In this document: positions 34,994-45,475 of the stretch, piece by piece
Position numbering within the stretch: the first letter of the stretch is position 1
Layout of the letters: each line of letters starts with the position of its first letter
From: Pleurotus djamor
Taxonomy: Eukaryota; Basidiomycota; Agaricomycetes; Agaricales; Pleurotaceae
Direction of reading: 5' to 3'
Assembly: GCA_029747585.1 (NCBI GenBank)
Contig: JAPEVF010000013.1
Coordinates: 62,001 to 126,000 of the forward strand
DNA length: 64,000 nucleotides
The notes under the pieces: generated by a model
The model's input: only the letters and a program-made list of their open reading frames with translations
Told to the model about the DNA's origin: nothing
Database searches by the model: none
Made by a program: the position numbers and the translations under genes

Positions 34994-35744
34994 TGTCTTC
35001 AGCGGTGCGGTTGCAGCGCCTCGTACCCGAAGGTCAACGTATACACTGAAGTCGAGCTCGAAGGTGTTTCGTTGGTGCTCCAATGAACGATGATTTCATC
35101 GTCCAATTTTAAAATCGGCGTTGGGCGGGGTTGTCTGGAAGTTTCGGGGGCATGATAACCTGGGAAAAGCTCCGGGCCGGCGATTTTAGAGAGACCGTTC
35201 CTGAAAATCTCTCCGCGGACCGAGCGTCCTCGGGCCCAGGATGTGGGCCTTGCAAGCAGAAAATGCAGAGGGTCAAGAGGAAGGTCAAATGCAGAGGAAA
35301 GACCTTCATAAAATGACGTATTATCTCTCCCACTCATTTTACCTTAACTGAAACGTCGTTCAGCTTCTAGTTTGGGCATTCGTCCATGAAGATGGACGAC
35401 CCAAGTCATATTGGGCATCGAAAAACGCGAAGTCTTTTCTCTTGGATAAGCCGAAATGTTGGGCCTTTGAGACTGGAGAAGGGGAAGCAACCGAATTGCA
35501 GTCAGAAGACGGTTATTCATTCAGAATCAGTACATCAATTCGCCAGCGTTTACCGACCACCGTCCATCGGAGAAATAGAACTAATTCATTGAGTGGAGAA
35601 GGGACCTTGGCATCATGTATCATGGGATACATCGTGAATAGCAGCGTAATCTTGGCAGCTCACGACCCTCAACGCCCAAAAGCATAAAAGGGCCAAGTCG
35701 AATTCAAGTGGACCGCCCAAGTCCTCTCGCTCGCTTCAATCCCA
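34994..35744. other. intergenic region upstream of divergent genes
   Basis: Lies between the transporter start (34993, minus) and the secreted gene at 35836 (plus). CATAAAAG at 35683-35690 is a likely TATA element for the latter. A 112-codon minus frame (34999-35337) runs into the transporter leader and has no recognisable motif. Confidence 0.45.
35683..35690 (+). promoter_or_regulatory. TATA-like element of double-module secreted gene 1
   Basis: CATAAAAG lies about 150 bases before the ATG, with a 69-base 5' UTR intron (35745-35813) in between. Gene 3 has a similar TCATAAAAGAGG at ~37289. Confidence 0.5.
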
Positions 35745-35835
35745 GTGAGTCTTCAGTGGACTATATCGACTTCGTGCATTAGATTGCACTGACACCACAT
35801 CTTCACTGCCCAGGTCGTCCGACTCCGAAAATCCA

Positions 35836-36174
35836 ATGGTCCCTACCAAATCCCTCATCGCTGCCGCCTTCTTCGTCACCAGTGCATTCGGCACCGTACT
35901 ACCCATTGCATCACCACAGCCCATCCCCCCGCTACTCTGCCTAAAAGCATGTTACCCCAAAGATCACGTCTGCTCAAAGCCGATGTTCCTCGTCCCACCC
36001 GAAGACGGCGGCAAATGTTTCATGTGCTGCCAACCTCCTCCGCCTCCACCTGATATCTGTTTGAAGGCTTGTTTCCCAAAGGATCACGTTTGCCGAGACG
36101 GACAGTACCTGAGACCACCCGTCGACGGAGGAGATTGCTTCCAGTGCTGCGAGCCGCGCATGATTCCTTTCTAG
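35836..36174 (+). CDS. secreted protein with two 6-Cys modules, gene 1
   Basis: A single coding exon gives 112 residues with a signal peptide (SLIAAAFFVTSAFG). Two modules follow, each fitting C-x3-C-[FY]-P-x2-H-[VI]-C-x(13-15)-C-x2-C-C: CLKACYPKDHVC...CFMCC and CLKACFPKDHVC...CFQCC, linked by six prolines. Six Cys per module suggest three disulfides in a knottin-like fold (inference). A probable 5' UTR intron (35745-35813, with a CTGAC branch) ends 22 bases before the ATG. It is part of a three-gene cluster with 36351 (minus) and 37414 (plus). Function unknown; extracellular localisation inferred. Confidence 0.85.
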   Translation: MVPTKSLIAAAFFVTSAFGTVLPIASPQPIPPLLCLKACYPKDHVCSKPMFLVPPEDGGKCFMCCQPPPPPPDICLKACFPKDHVCRDGQYLRPPVDGGDCFQCCEPRMIPF

Positions 36175-36350
36175 CAGCTGGTAAGGAAGCGTCGATTGTC
36201 ATTTTCCGAGTTCATGCAAACTAATCGAATCTCGCAGACGATCCATATGTCATTACGTGAATAGTCACATCGATTGTAACGAAGGTGTAGCACTGATAAA
36301 ATGTGGTTAGCCTCATGTCATGGAAAGTCAGTCATATTCAACGACATACT

Positions 36351-36665
36351 TTACAAAATACCAGCCAAAGCCGTGCAGCAAGTATAACATTCCGACCCAT
36401 CAGTAGGTGGCTTCAAATACGTTCCCTTTCCGCTGCATACATGATCCTTCGGGAAACACGCAGCTTGACAGGCCTCAGGAGGGGGAGGCGGCGTAGCGGT
36501 ACAGCACATGAAGCATCCCGACGCGTTGGCGGGAGGTACCAAGACACCTGAGCTACAGACGTGATCTGGAGGGAAGCATCCGAGCTGGCATGCGATGACC
36601 GAGGCGCTTGAGGTCGCGGCCAAGCTCAGAGAAAGGACAGCGCCGAGAAGGATTTTGGTGAACAT
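36351..36665 (-). CDS. secreted protein with two 6-Cys modules, gene 2
   Basis: A single coding exon gives 104 residues, with signal peptide KILLGAVLSLSLAATSSA. The modules are CQLGCFPPDHVC...CFMCC (13-residue spacer) and CQAACFPKDHVC...CYTCC (15-residue spacer), linked by a Pro-rich segment. A probable 5' UTR intron (36670-36724, GTGAGT...CACAG) ends 4 bases before the ATG. It is in opposite orientation to genes 1 and 3. Spacer length and the first module diverge most here, which suggests an older duplicate. Confidence 0.85.
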   Translation of the reverse strand: MFTKILLGAVLSLSLAATSSASVIACQLGCFPPDHVCSSGVLVPPANASGCFMCCTATPPPPPEACQAACFPKDHVCSGKGTYLKPPTDGSECYTCCTALAGIL

Positions 36666-36724
36666 TGATCTGTGGGGTGTTACATTTGATGAAGTCGATG
36701 GTTCCAGGAAGAACGCAGACTCAC

Positions 36725-37345
36725 CAAACGTGCGATAGGTTAGAAACTCTGAGGTTCTAGAATACGGCAGCGTTAGAAGAGCGGTCAGAATCATGGGATA
36801 GAGGGGGATAGCTCACAAACTGCGAAATGGGCGGTTTCAACGCTGTCCAAGAAAACCAGTCTGCCCATTTTAATGTGCTTGGACGAACATCAGGGCCAGA
36901 TTGACAACCGAATTCACCAAGGGACCAGACCATCGCCTCTGATCCATACGGTATAACAGGGTGTAATCCCGCCAACGGGTTCACACAAGTGACGTCAAGT
37001 GTGTAGCGCCGGCAGCCTTCCAAGAGGTCACACCTACCCGTAGGCCGCCGCCACTCCAGGCACAACCTGGGGAGATGCCAGATGACAATCACCTTTACGA
37101 CAATCTGCTGAATAGTCATTGAATTCAGAACATTTCTGGCATCTATCGGGGAGTGATACCCACCTGAATACAGTTTTTGACGTATGCTGTTAACGCATCG
37201 GAGGATAGACGGTTGCTTGGCGACTGATTGTGAGCTGGAGGAGAGGGAAAATCCCTTTCCGCGGCAGCCCTGCATGGAAGGATAAACTCATAAAAGAGGC
37301 GAAATGGTGGGCGTAGCCTGAACGTGTAAACGCCTATAGTTCGTG
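36725..37345. other. intergenic region between secreted genes 2 and 3
   Basis: Probable divergent promoter region. ATAAAAGAGG at ~37291 is a TATA-like element for gene 3. A 172-codon minus frame (36757-37275) runs into the leader of gene 2. It contains no signal peptide or known motif and is probably incidental. Confidence 0.45.
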
Positions 37346-37413
37346 GTGAGTGGCTGTCAAATGGGAAATAAGATGGTATCCTCACCCGAGCCGCCCATGA
37401 TATTTAGCGCATC

Positions 37414-37731
37414 ATGTTAACCACGTTCATTATCGCCGCCGCGCTCACCGCACTCAGCGCAGCCTCGCCAACGAGTCCCTACTCGCCACTGCCTCCCCCA
37501 CTTGGTTGCCTGCGAGCTTGCTACCCCAAAGAACACGTTTGTGGCGAAGGGCAACTTCTGTACCCTCCTTCGAACGGCGGCGACTGCTTCCAGTGCTGTT
37601 TCGTGCCACCGCCAAGCGTGGTGTGCGACAAAGCTTGCTACCCGAAATTCCATATCTGTGGGCCGGACCGGTACCTGAGACCACCTGGCGGCGACGGGGA
37701 TTGCTACATGTGTTGTTTGCTATCGTACTAG
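37414..37731 (+). CDS. secreted protein with two 6-Cys modules, gene 3
   Basis: A single coding exon gives 105 residues, with signal peptide TFIIAAALTALSAASP. The modules are CLRACYPKEHVC...CFQCC and CDKACYPKFHIC...CYMCC, both with 14-residue spacers. A probable 5' UTR intron (37346-37407, GTGAGT...TTTAG) ends 6 bases before the ATG, as in its two neighbours. The linker is shorter than in gene 1. No family is recognised beyond the in-window paralogs. Confidence 0.85.
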   Translation: MLTTFIIAAALTALSAASPTSPYSPLPPPLGCLRACYPKEHVCGEGQLLYPPSNGGDCFQCCFVPPPSVVCDKACYPKFHICGPDRYLRPPGGDGDCYMCCLLSY

Positions 37732-37944
37732 ATGGTGCGCTGCTTGATGGGTTCAAGGTCGCCCCGGGTTGAGGGCAAAATCTACGCGCAGGAAACGAGG
37801 AAGCAAAAGAGTGTTTGGGGATTCAAAAAGAACAAGATAGCACATATGAACGAAAGCATGTTCCGAGCAGGATAAAGCACTAAAATAACAAGTAAGATAT
37901 GCGAAGAAACGTGGAAGAAGGTAAGAAAACGTCTTTGATCCCCG

Positions 37945-38767
37945 CTAGCTCGCCTTGTCCAGCGGTCGACTCCCATTGCTACGTCTGTAGCCCCCTTGAA
38001 CAAATTTAGCCGCCGGTATCAACGGCGGCGGAGCGTCCCCTTGACTCATCGAAGCTGTCGACGCCCTCGCGGACAAGCCTGACGACGTGGAACCCATCGA
38101 CGACCAGAACAAGTCGTACGTCAAGGAAGCTGACGACAATCGGAGCGTGTCGGATGTCTTGCTGCCCGCTGATGACAGCGTTGCTGATCGGTAATAAAGA
38201 GATGAAGATGAGGGGACAGGGTTGTTCAACGGAGGAGATGGCCATGGAGCCGGATACGGATTTGAGGGATGCGTAATGATTTCCGTAGGCTGGGGACGTA
38301 AACGCTGTGGCTTCACTGCAACTTGCCTAACAGCCGGGTCCGAAAGCTACGAGAAAAGCATCAGAGATAAATTTATACACAAAACGTGAGCCACGCACAT
38401 GGTTTGCCTTTGCCCTTTCAATAGTAAGCTTCCTCCTTCGTTCAGCGTCCAAGTTTTGAGCTGCAGGCGAGGCCGTCCGTCGCCACCATCATTTACGAGG
38501 TGGATCCAAAGCGTAAAGCGGGCCAGATGTCGTGTGGGTGGCGTCCGTGCGTCCGTGCGTCGAAACTAGACGTAGAAGAGCAGCCAAGAGGACAATGTCC
38601 AGAGCAGCGGTGACAGCGTTGATGTTAATGCTGGGTGGCGTCGATGGCAGAGAATGAAAGAAGATGGGCACGTCGTGGTTGGAACTTGGATTGATTTGCT
38701 CAGACACACAGAAAAGCGCACGTGATGTGAACCTTGCATGTGATCCCCCTGTACCCCTGATTATCAA
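37945..38767 (-). CDS. Ser/Pro-rich protein of unknown function, uncertain 5' end
   Basis: The 3' part is well supported: exons 38399-38460 and 37945-38346 across a 52-base GTGCGT...CGTAG intron, giving ERRRKLTIERAKANH followed by a Ser/Pro-rich disordered stretch ending RPLDKAS. The 5' exon (38497-38767), with a possible membrane segment (ALDIVLLAALLRLV), joins only through a 36-base intron. That is unusually short, so the start is doubtful. The full model is 244 residues. The gene is divergent from 3-hydroxyanthranilate dioxygenase, whose ATG is at 38905; the two probably share a promoter region. Confidence 0.4.
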
Positions 38768-38904
38768 GGATGAGAAATCGGCGCTCGGGAATCGGGTGTT
38801 TTGTCTCCATGAAGACCCAGATGGCAGAAAACTTTCTCTGAAGCCTCATAAATACGTGATTGCGTCAGCCTGGAGATGGTAATCCGATACCACTACCACC
38901 CGCT

Positions 38905-39614
38905 ATGTCCCTTCTTCCCCCGCTGAATCTCCCGCTATGGCTCAAGCAGAACGAACACCTACTGAAACCGCCGGTGAACAATTTCTGCTTACACAGGGGT
39001 GGAGACTTCGTGGCGATGGCAGTTGGCGGGCCAAATGAAAGGAGCGATTATCATATCAATGAGACCGAGGTCAGCAGGGTCCTTTTTATCTGCGTCATAC
39101 CTTGCTAACGGTAGGGTACTCCGGATCTAGGAGTGGTTCTACCAGTACAAGGGTGGTATGCTCCTGCGCGTTGTCGACGATGGGAAGTTTAGGGATATAA
39201 GAATAGAAGAGGGCGAGATGTTTCTCCTTCCAGGTGACGGTGATTTGCTCCCGCGTTGTGTTGAGTCTCATCGTCTGTTCGCCACAGCGAATGTCCCCCA
39301 TAACCCCGTTCGTTTTGCTAATACTGTGGGCATTGTCGTTGAGCGGGTGCGGCCAGAAGATGCTATAGGTACGCATCCAACCTTCAACCCGCAGAAATTT
39401 GTATTCATTTGTGTCAGATCGCCTGCGATGGTACTGTCAATCACAAGTCCACGCCCAACCCACGATCATCCATGAAGAGTCGTTCCATGTTACTGATCTG
39501 GGGACACAGTTGGCGCCGTTGATAAGAAAGTGGATGCAGCGGAGGGATCTCAGGACGTGTTGGAAGTGTGGTCAGGTTGCGGACGAGCAGTACGCACCGT
39601 CGGCGAGATTATAG
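38905..39614 (+). CDS. BNA1: 3-hydroxyanthranilate 3,4-dioxygenase
   Basis: Four exons (38905-39069, 39131-39233, 39288-39368, 39418-39614) give 181 residues, the usual length for fungal members. The enzyme opens the ring of 3-hydroxyanthranilate with O2 in the kynurenine route to quinolinate and NAD. The cupin metal ligands are visible in [20 protein letters not shown] (His and Glu) and NVPHNPVRF (His). The substrate-binding Arg lies in the first motif. The C-terminal rubredoxin-like site is incomplete: CWKC is present, but the first pair reads YCQSQ instead of CxxC. Expected cytosolic. The gene symbol follows the yeast ortholog by recognition. Confidence 0.93.
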
Positions 39615-40317
39615 AGGGTAATCTGTGTCGCTAATTCCCTGGTATTCTCCGTGATCACTCTTTTCGTGTTGCTTTCATTCGATGTATGTAAGGCGGTCTC
39701 AAGCTCTTAGGGGTGACTGGTAGCGAGGAAACCGCTTCAGATTTCAATCGTTACCACTATCATGAATGAACAAGCCCTTTACTTCCAAGAAGCTCAAGAA
39801 GCCTTCATCGCCCTTGAAAGCTTTCAATGCCCTCGTTGTAATCATCTTCATCCTCCAACCCGTCCAATCGTTTGAGCGGCGGTTTCGGTAATCTTAGCGG
39901 ACTCGTTGGAAGTTCCCCCCTTTGATTCCTGAGCGCTGAGCTCTAATCCGTTTGAACGAAGTGTCTTCCTCGGTCCGGGGAGTGAATTTATCGTTTAATC
40001 CGAATTGAAGTATCAGAATGGCGAAGCAGGAAGCACGAACGTTGAATGCTGAACCCCGGCATCGATCTCAGGAGTTCAAACATGGATTTCAAGGGGAGCA
40101 GCACTTATTGAAGTCGAAGTCACACTACCTAACGGCCAGTCCATCCCATGAAACCGCAACACATGGCTACGACGGTGATAAAACGAACGTAGCATACAAA
40201 GTAAGTCGATTTTTTCGTACACTACCATACGGAAACGCGCAAACGCCAGAGCAATCCCCCGAACAAAGCAACCTAAATCTTGAACCAATCATCAATGCGT
40301 GAATATTCATGTCCGCT
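39615..40317. other. intergenic region
   Basis: No gene supported between the convergent dioxygenase and secreted gene B. Mostly 3' flanking sequence with short frames. Confidence 0.5.
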
Positions 40318-40888
40318 TCAAGGACAAGAATTCACCAAGGGAGGCGCAGGTATACACGCGCCACCCATACCAACGGCACCAGCTCGTTGATTCCCAAAAG
40401 TCCAAACATTCCGGATGGCAGCGCACATATTGTAGTTGCGGCCAGTGATCAGACCAATGAAGGCGTTCTACACATGACAATTCGGTGGTCAGTAACAGTC
40501 ACCATAATAGACGTAGGGAGAGTAGGACTCGGTTGGACGTACTCGGCATTCAGATTGGGTAGGAGCCCACTGGATGTTGCAACGTCCATCATTAGCAGAG
40601 ATAAACTGGAACGACCCAATGGTGAGCGTCTTGATATGACTTTGGCAGGGTGCGTTCATGATGCGAGTGCATAATTCATCTGTCGGGAAAACGTTCAGGA
40701 CTTCTGATTTTATTAAAAGGGGAAATAAGAAACTTACTGAGCTCGCCATCGGAAATGATGGGGGAGAAGCACTGGCAAGCACCACAACCATGGTGAGAGG
40801 TGACAGAGTCGAATCTCGACCAGATACCGAACACCGTGCTAGGTAGTAAGGACAAGAGGATTCCGATAACGAGGGCAAAATTCTTCAT
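40318..40888 (-). CDS. small secreted 10-cysteine protein, copy B
   Basis: Exons 40738-40888, 40543-40679 and 40318-40467 encode 145 residues. The signal peptide ends LLPSTVFG. The Cys framework is identical to copies A and C (GCGACQCFS, ELCTRI, APCQSH, GRCNIQWAP, SECR, NMCAAIR, GGACIP, NSCP). Exon 2 is 137 bases in all three copies. It points towards copy A, 13 kb away, and shares its core promoter. It is closest to copy A in the NMCAAIRNVWTFGNQ region. Function unknown. Confidence 0.88.
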
Positions 40889-40990
40889 TGTTTTCGTAGA
40901 GAAGAGATCGACGACTGATGAAGCGAGCTGCGAGATAGAGAAAGAAGCCTGCTGGGAAACTTTCTGAGGGACAAAAAACCAGCCATTTCT

Positions 40991-41052
40991 GCGTTTTTAT
41001 ACACAGATGCTAGGGTACTTCGGTGACGCTCTCCCAGTGAAACGCCCAAAGA
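40991..41052 (-). promoter_or_regulatory. conserved core promoter of 10-Cys secreted gene B
   Basis: Reverse-strand counterpart of 26802-26870: TTGGGCGTTTCACT, GCGTCACCGAAGTACCCTAG, and TATAAAAA at 41001-40994, 113 bases before the ATG. Its conservation over more than 60 bases contrasts with divergent leaders. Confidence 0.75.
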
Positions 41053-41385
41053 TCCAACGGCTAAGAAAGGTGAGCGAACTTGGCGCCTTGGCTTTGGGTT
41101 ATGGACGCGAGTGGAGGCGCGCCCAGCTCATTTGGTCGCGTGAACGCGATAGCAGGTGCATCCAGAGCGGTTGGCGTCCCAAGGGACAAGAATGAGGGCC
41201 AAACGCGGTACTCGGTCACTTCGGTAAAAGCCTAGGGACTGGGTAGGAGCTTTCAGGAGCGACACAGTTGTCAGCATTCCATTTCTGGCAATGGACACGC
41301 GGTCCAGGCCCTCGTCTTGCCTTGCGCCACGCTGATCAGGCTGGAAACCAACCTAGGTATGTGAGCGGAGAGCTTTACTGGCAAA

Positions 41386-42943
41386 ATGAATGAAGAACAA
41401 CTTACACAATGCTTCCCACTAGATTCTCTACCTCCTGGAATGCTTTCTGAGCTCCCGTTTGAACTAGTTGAGGCGGTGGTCGCGTCCTTGGATTGGAGGG
41501 ATGTGCTGCGAATACGCAAGGTAAGGCTCACTGTATCTGCGAATTGCGCTGATGTCAGGACATATCATACTAGACTTGCAAGGCTCTTCGCGATGCAACC
41601 AAGTCTTTTACTGTGTGGCGGAGCATGTTTTTTCAGCTTTCCGATTCTTATACGGTCCCGATCTGTTTACCAAAGCCTATGGACGCGTATGACTCCCAGG
41701 AGCTTGAGAACTTCGTTCTCAGATGGCACAAGAAAGAATTCATCTGGGATCCTGCCATCCCCGCCAGGGACCCTTCAACCCGAGTTGTTCGATATGCAGC
41801 GTTTTCCCACTTCATGCTTGTCGAAGGAGGTCGTTGGGTCCTTACATCTGACAGGAATGACGAGTGCTCTATTTGCGCGCATTTGTTGGACCCAAGCACT
41901 TCGCATTCGGCTGCGCTTATCCCGCCAAAATCAGGCGGTTCTCGTGTCTCCGCCATCCACTCTTATGTGGACCACAATTCATCCACGCTGTCGTTTGATC
42001 TTGCCGTAACATTTAATTGCAGTTGAGTGATCACCACTTATTTTTCTGCGGTGAAACGCAAGTTAATTGAAGTGATTTACTAGATGACTCCGAGTCAGAC
42101 TTTCTTGGCAGAAGAGCTGAGTTCTGGCGCGTCACTGAAGATGTTGACAAATGCCAACTTTCGGCATCGCCTATTACGGCAATCTCTACCTCGTTACGGA
42201 CGTACGGTATTGTTATCTACGGAGTATCGCTCTTCGGGCCGTGGTACGCCCACTTCCTGGGGATGAAATTGATCGAAGTATTTGATTGGACACAGTCTTC
42301 CGAATCTCACCATCGTAAGGCTGTCATAAAGCTTCCAAAATCCTTTGAAGCGGTCTGTCTTGTTTCTTTGCTAGTTTAGACTTCGTCTCAATGCACCCAT
42401 CCCCAGTATCATCTTGCCCTATTGCCGGGCATTCATCCCAAGGTGATGGCGAGAGGCACACGAAAGATCAGTGTATTCTCCGTACCTGATTTCCTCGAAC
42501 GACCTTGCGGTAACTCCAATCAGCCACCTCCCTCTGATCCTATCTTCTCCTGGGAGTTTCGAGATGAGGTGATGGCTCGTGTCTCAGAGCCAAGTATCCA
42601 CTCAAACGGCGATGTGTATCTTACCATTGCAACCTCACGAGGGTATTGCCTCTTCCATATGTCTGGGGATTTGATTTCTGTTTCGAAACTGGTGGGCCAT
42701 GCTTCTGATCATGGGGATAGCGTCGCCTTAGGGACGCACCGAGCCTTCAGAATGACCCCTCGCCTGGCCGATGGAGGATGCACCGCTGTTAGTTTCCGCG
42801 GTGGTCCCGGCGGCGCCACTACCAAGGAGCATCGTCAACCTGAGAAGGAGTGGGGCCGCTTTTTTGCCATGGACGAATGGAGTGGAAGGAGTGTAGGCGA
42901 GCTCTCCAACGGCGATATCATTGTCCATGAATTCTCTCCATAA
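41386..42943 (+). CDS. F-box protein with propeller-like C-terminal region, copy 1 (462 aa)
   Basis: Exons 41386-41520, 41574-42021, 42084-42352 and 42407-42943 give 462 residues. The F-box is near the N terminus (SELPFELVEAVVASLDWRDVL, then TCKALRDATKSFTVWRSMF). The rest has repeating blocks ending in hydrophobic/aromatic motifs (FMLVEGGRWVLTSD, LIEVFDWTQ, VYLTIATSRGYCLF, FFAMDEWSGRSVGEL), resembling a beta-propeller without clear WD signatures. Paralogs at 47090 (minus, nonsense codon) and 62157 share all intron positions. Expected role: SCF substrate receptor, with the C-terminal region binding the target (inference). Confidence 0.85.
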
Positions 42944-43345
42944 TCATAGCATTGATTTTTCCTTGATATGAATGAAAGTGGTGCAAGCTACAATATCGGA
43001 ATTGAAATATTGAAAGTCCAGATACTGCGACGCAAGCGATGTGAGAGTGAATCTCAACCACAACAATACCATAAGCCGAGGCCTGTGCTTACTTCCAAGA
43101 TCAGCGCCACTGACTATGTCCAGGCCGGAACGCACCGCTGGAGGTGCGATTGGGGTACAAGCTTAATATTCAAGAGCTGACCAAACATGCTGCTCTGGAT
43201 GAAGTTTATCGTTGGAAGCGACGAGTACGAAAGGGTCGCGGCATGTAAATTCTCGGGTGCGTTTTTAAGGAGGCCTTCAGGAGAGTCCCCCGTCCGTATT
43301 GTCACTAAATTTTATAGGTATCTACGCCAATTTATTTTTCATTGT
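42944..43345. other. intergenic region
   Basis: No gene supported between the convergent F-box gene and the three-module gene. Short frames only. Confidence 0.5.
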
Positions 43346-44673
43346 CTATCTCACCCAGCAAAGGCCTTTCACCGTTATAGATTCACCATTTTGCCAATAC
43401 CTCTCAATAGTAACAGCCTCTGAGCTTGGAACTTCCCTGGCCTTGGCACTGAGTATCGCGTCGCGCAGAATTTTGCGCTTCGCCTCGAGGTCTTGAGGTC
43501 GGGTACCTTGATGTTCAGGTGCTACGTATAAATCGAGATACAGGTCAATATCAAAGTCGTCGTAGAAGTTTACGACATTGGGGTCGTCGTAGAAGACTTG
43601 GGGCATCGGTAAGGGTCGCTTGCCCACAGGCCTCTGCATCACTACTAAAAATGAGATTCAGATTTGATTCAGATGAAAACTTTAGTCGACTGCTTATCAT
43701 ATGGTTGGGGACTCACCTTCGTCTGGATTTGCCAACTTGAGAGCGATGAAAGCATCCATCACTAACTTGCATTTCGCATGCTTGTTGATCCCTCCGCCGC
43801 GTCCGTCGTAAGGTATGCCCAGCTTGGACAGGTAAAAATCAAGTCTGGACTCGTCCCAATGTCTCATCATCCCAGGATGGTCCAGGTTAATCGTTGGGAT
43901 GGTCAACGGTCGGTCCTTGCTTTTGTGTTGCCTCTGCCTCCGTAAGCCAATGTAACGGAAGAACCGATGAATACAATTCGCTTTGACCTTTCTATCTTCG
44001 TCCTGGGACTCGTAGTAGAATGCCTTGAGTTGTCCAAGTCTCTTCGGTGTCATAGTTTCGCTCGCGAAGGCAATGCAATCGGAAAGGCGCTGGCGTTTCT
44101 CCTTGATCCCGCCTGCTCCTTGGAAGGGGCCGTCGTAATACCGCAGGCATAGATCAATATCACTCTCGGAGAAGTAATACACAATAGGAGGGTAGTCGAG
44201 GAAGAGAGGAGGGATAGGAAATCGCTCTCCGTATGTCCATATCTCGTCTTGAGTGTCTTCCTGTTTCTGCTGACCGGTTCCAAGTCGACACAAAGCGGCC
44301 GTTACCCTAGTAAAGAGCAATGATTATTCTGGGGATGGCGATGTCGTTATGGGAATATTTACCACTGCTGGAGAAATGAAAACCGAGTTGAGCGGCCACT
44401 CACGAGAGAGTCAGACCTCTCCATCTCAACTTCTCTCCTTTGCTTGGAGACATCTTCGGCACTTTCATCGTAGCTTTTAGTATACTCCGGATACGCATCG
44501 AAAGCTTCATTCTTGCCCCAACGACGACCCTCTTCTATCAAGTAGGATGACCATTGGCACCTTATAGACGGAGAAAAAGACCATACCAATCTTGAGTGAG
44601 GAACTTTGAAAGTCGGAAACCACTGTCTCTTCACTTTCAAAACTTGCCGTTTCAACCAGGTCCGCAACCACAC
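43346..44673 (-). CDS. protein with three copies of an unrecognised ~60-aa module
   Basis: Exons 44363-44673, 43717-44306 and 43346-43641 give 398 residues. After a ~105-residue basic/acidic N-terminal region come three related modules, starting at about residues 132, 222 and 307: FLDYPPIVYYFSESDIDLCL, NLDHPGMMRHWDESRLDFYL and FYDDPNVVNFYDDFDIDLYL. Each is followed by a Gly-rich turn and a K/R-rich amphipathic helix ending near a Pro (IAFASETMTP, DAFIALKLANP, DAILSAKAREVP). No signal peptide or membrane segment is visible. I do not recognise the module. Internal repetition and intact splicing argue for a real gene. Confidence 0.75.
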
Positions 44674-45475
44674 GGAGCGACTACTTAGTTAAGGGGTTCG
44701 TCACCTGCCACGGGATAGGAAAGTGAAGAAGCCCACCATTCTGATACTAGGCCTGTTGTGGGGCTAGGATTGCACGCAAATACGACGAAGATGAGGAGTG
44801 ATGGTAGGCGTCAGGAACACAGCGGCTTTGCGTGCGTTGAACGCAAGTTGACCTTGAACCCCTGATCGGAATGTGGTATTAAAGATATTTCAATGGGCTA
44901 TCCGGCCAGCAAATCGTGCAAGATTACGGGGGATCTTGGGGATCCGGATTCATAGTACAGTTTGTAGAATTCGTCCATGATGCCGATGTCGCGAATCCGC
45001 TTACACTCCCCGTCCGCCCTTTACCCCTATCACAACCACTAGCGTAGGACACGATGTAGTCCGAGGGCGCAGCGCTAGCGAAAGGCATGTTGCTTACGGT
45101 CAGGTTCCCTTGATATTCAAGCATGTCGAGCAATCAGTCCATACGACCCAAGCCGCGAAGATCAGCCTAGGTGACGAAGGAAGAGGACCGTGAGGTCGGT
45201 TGCCTTCTAAGTGACAACCAGTTAGCAAACGAAGAACGCTCGCGTATTTCAACTGTACATATTTACTCACCGCTAAGCAGGTTGACTCTTGGAGTCGAAC
45301 GGAATAGTGGTGCAACGAGGGGGGAAGAATGATCTCGCCTTCTCTGCTCTTGCGTTGACAGAACAAACATACGAGTTTCAGACACAAAATTATATTTGGA
45401 ATCAACCGTGAAATCAAGCCCACATTCCATAGGCGAAGAGCGTGGTTAATCGAGTCACTACGAAGTACAGAGTCC
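44674..45475. other. intergenic region
   Basis: No gene firmly supported. A 69-codon minus frame (44924-45133) is Ser/Thr/Pro-rich and could be an exon of an unrecognised gene, but no splice partner is evident. Confidence 0.4.

Noticed and set aside
34999..35337. 112-codon minus frame before the transporter
   Set aside because: It runs into the transporter leader in another frame and has no domain; the ATG at 34993 gives a family-typical start.
36757..37275. 172-codon minus frame between secreted genes 2 and 3
   Set aside because: No signal, domain or splice support; it lies in what should be promoter DNA.
41648..41956. 102-codon minus frame inside F-box copy 1
   Set aside because: Antisense shadow of exon 2; no independent evidence.
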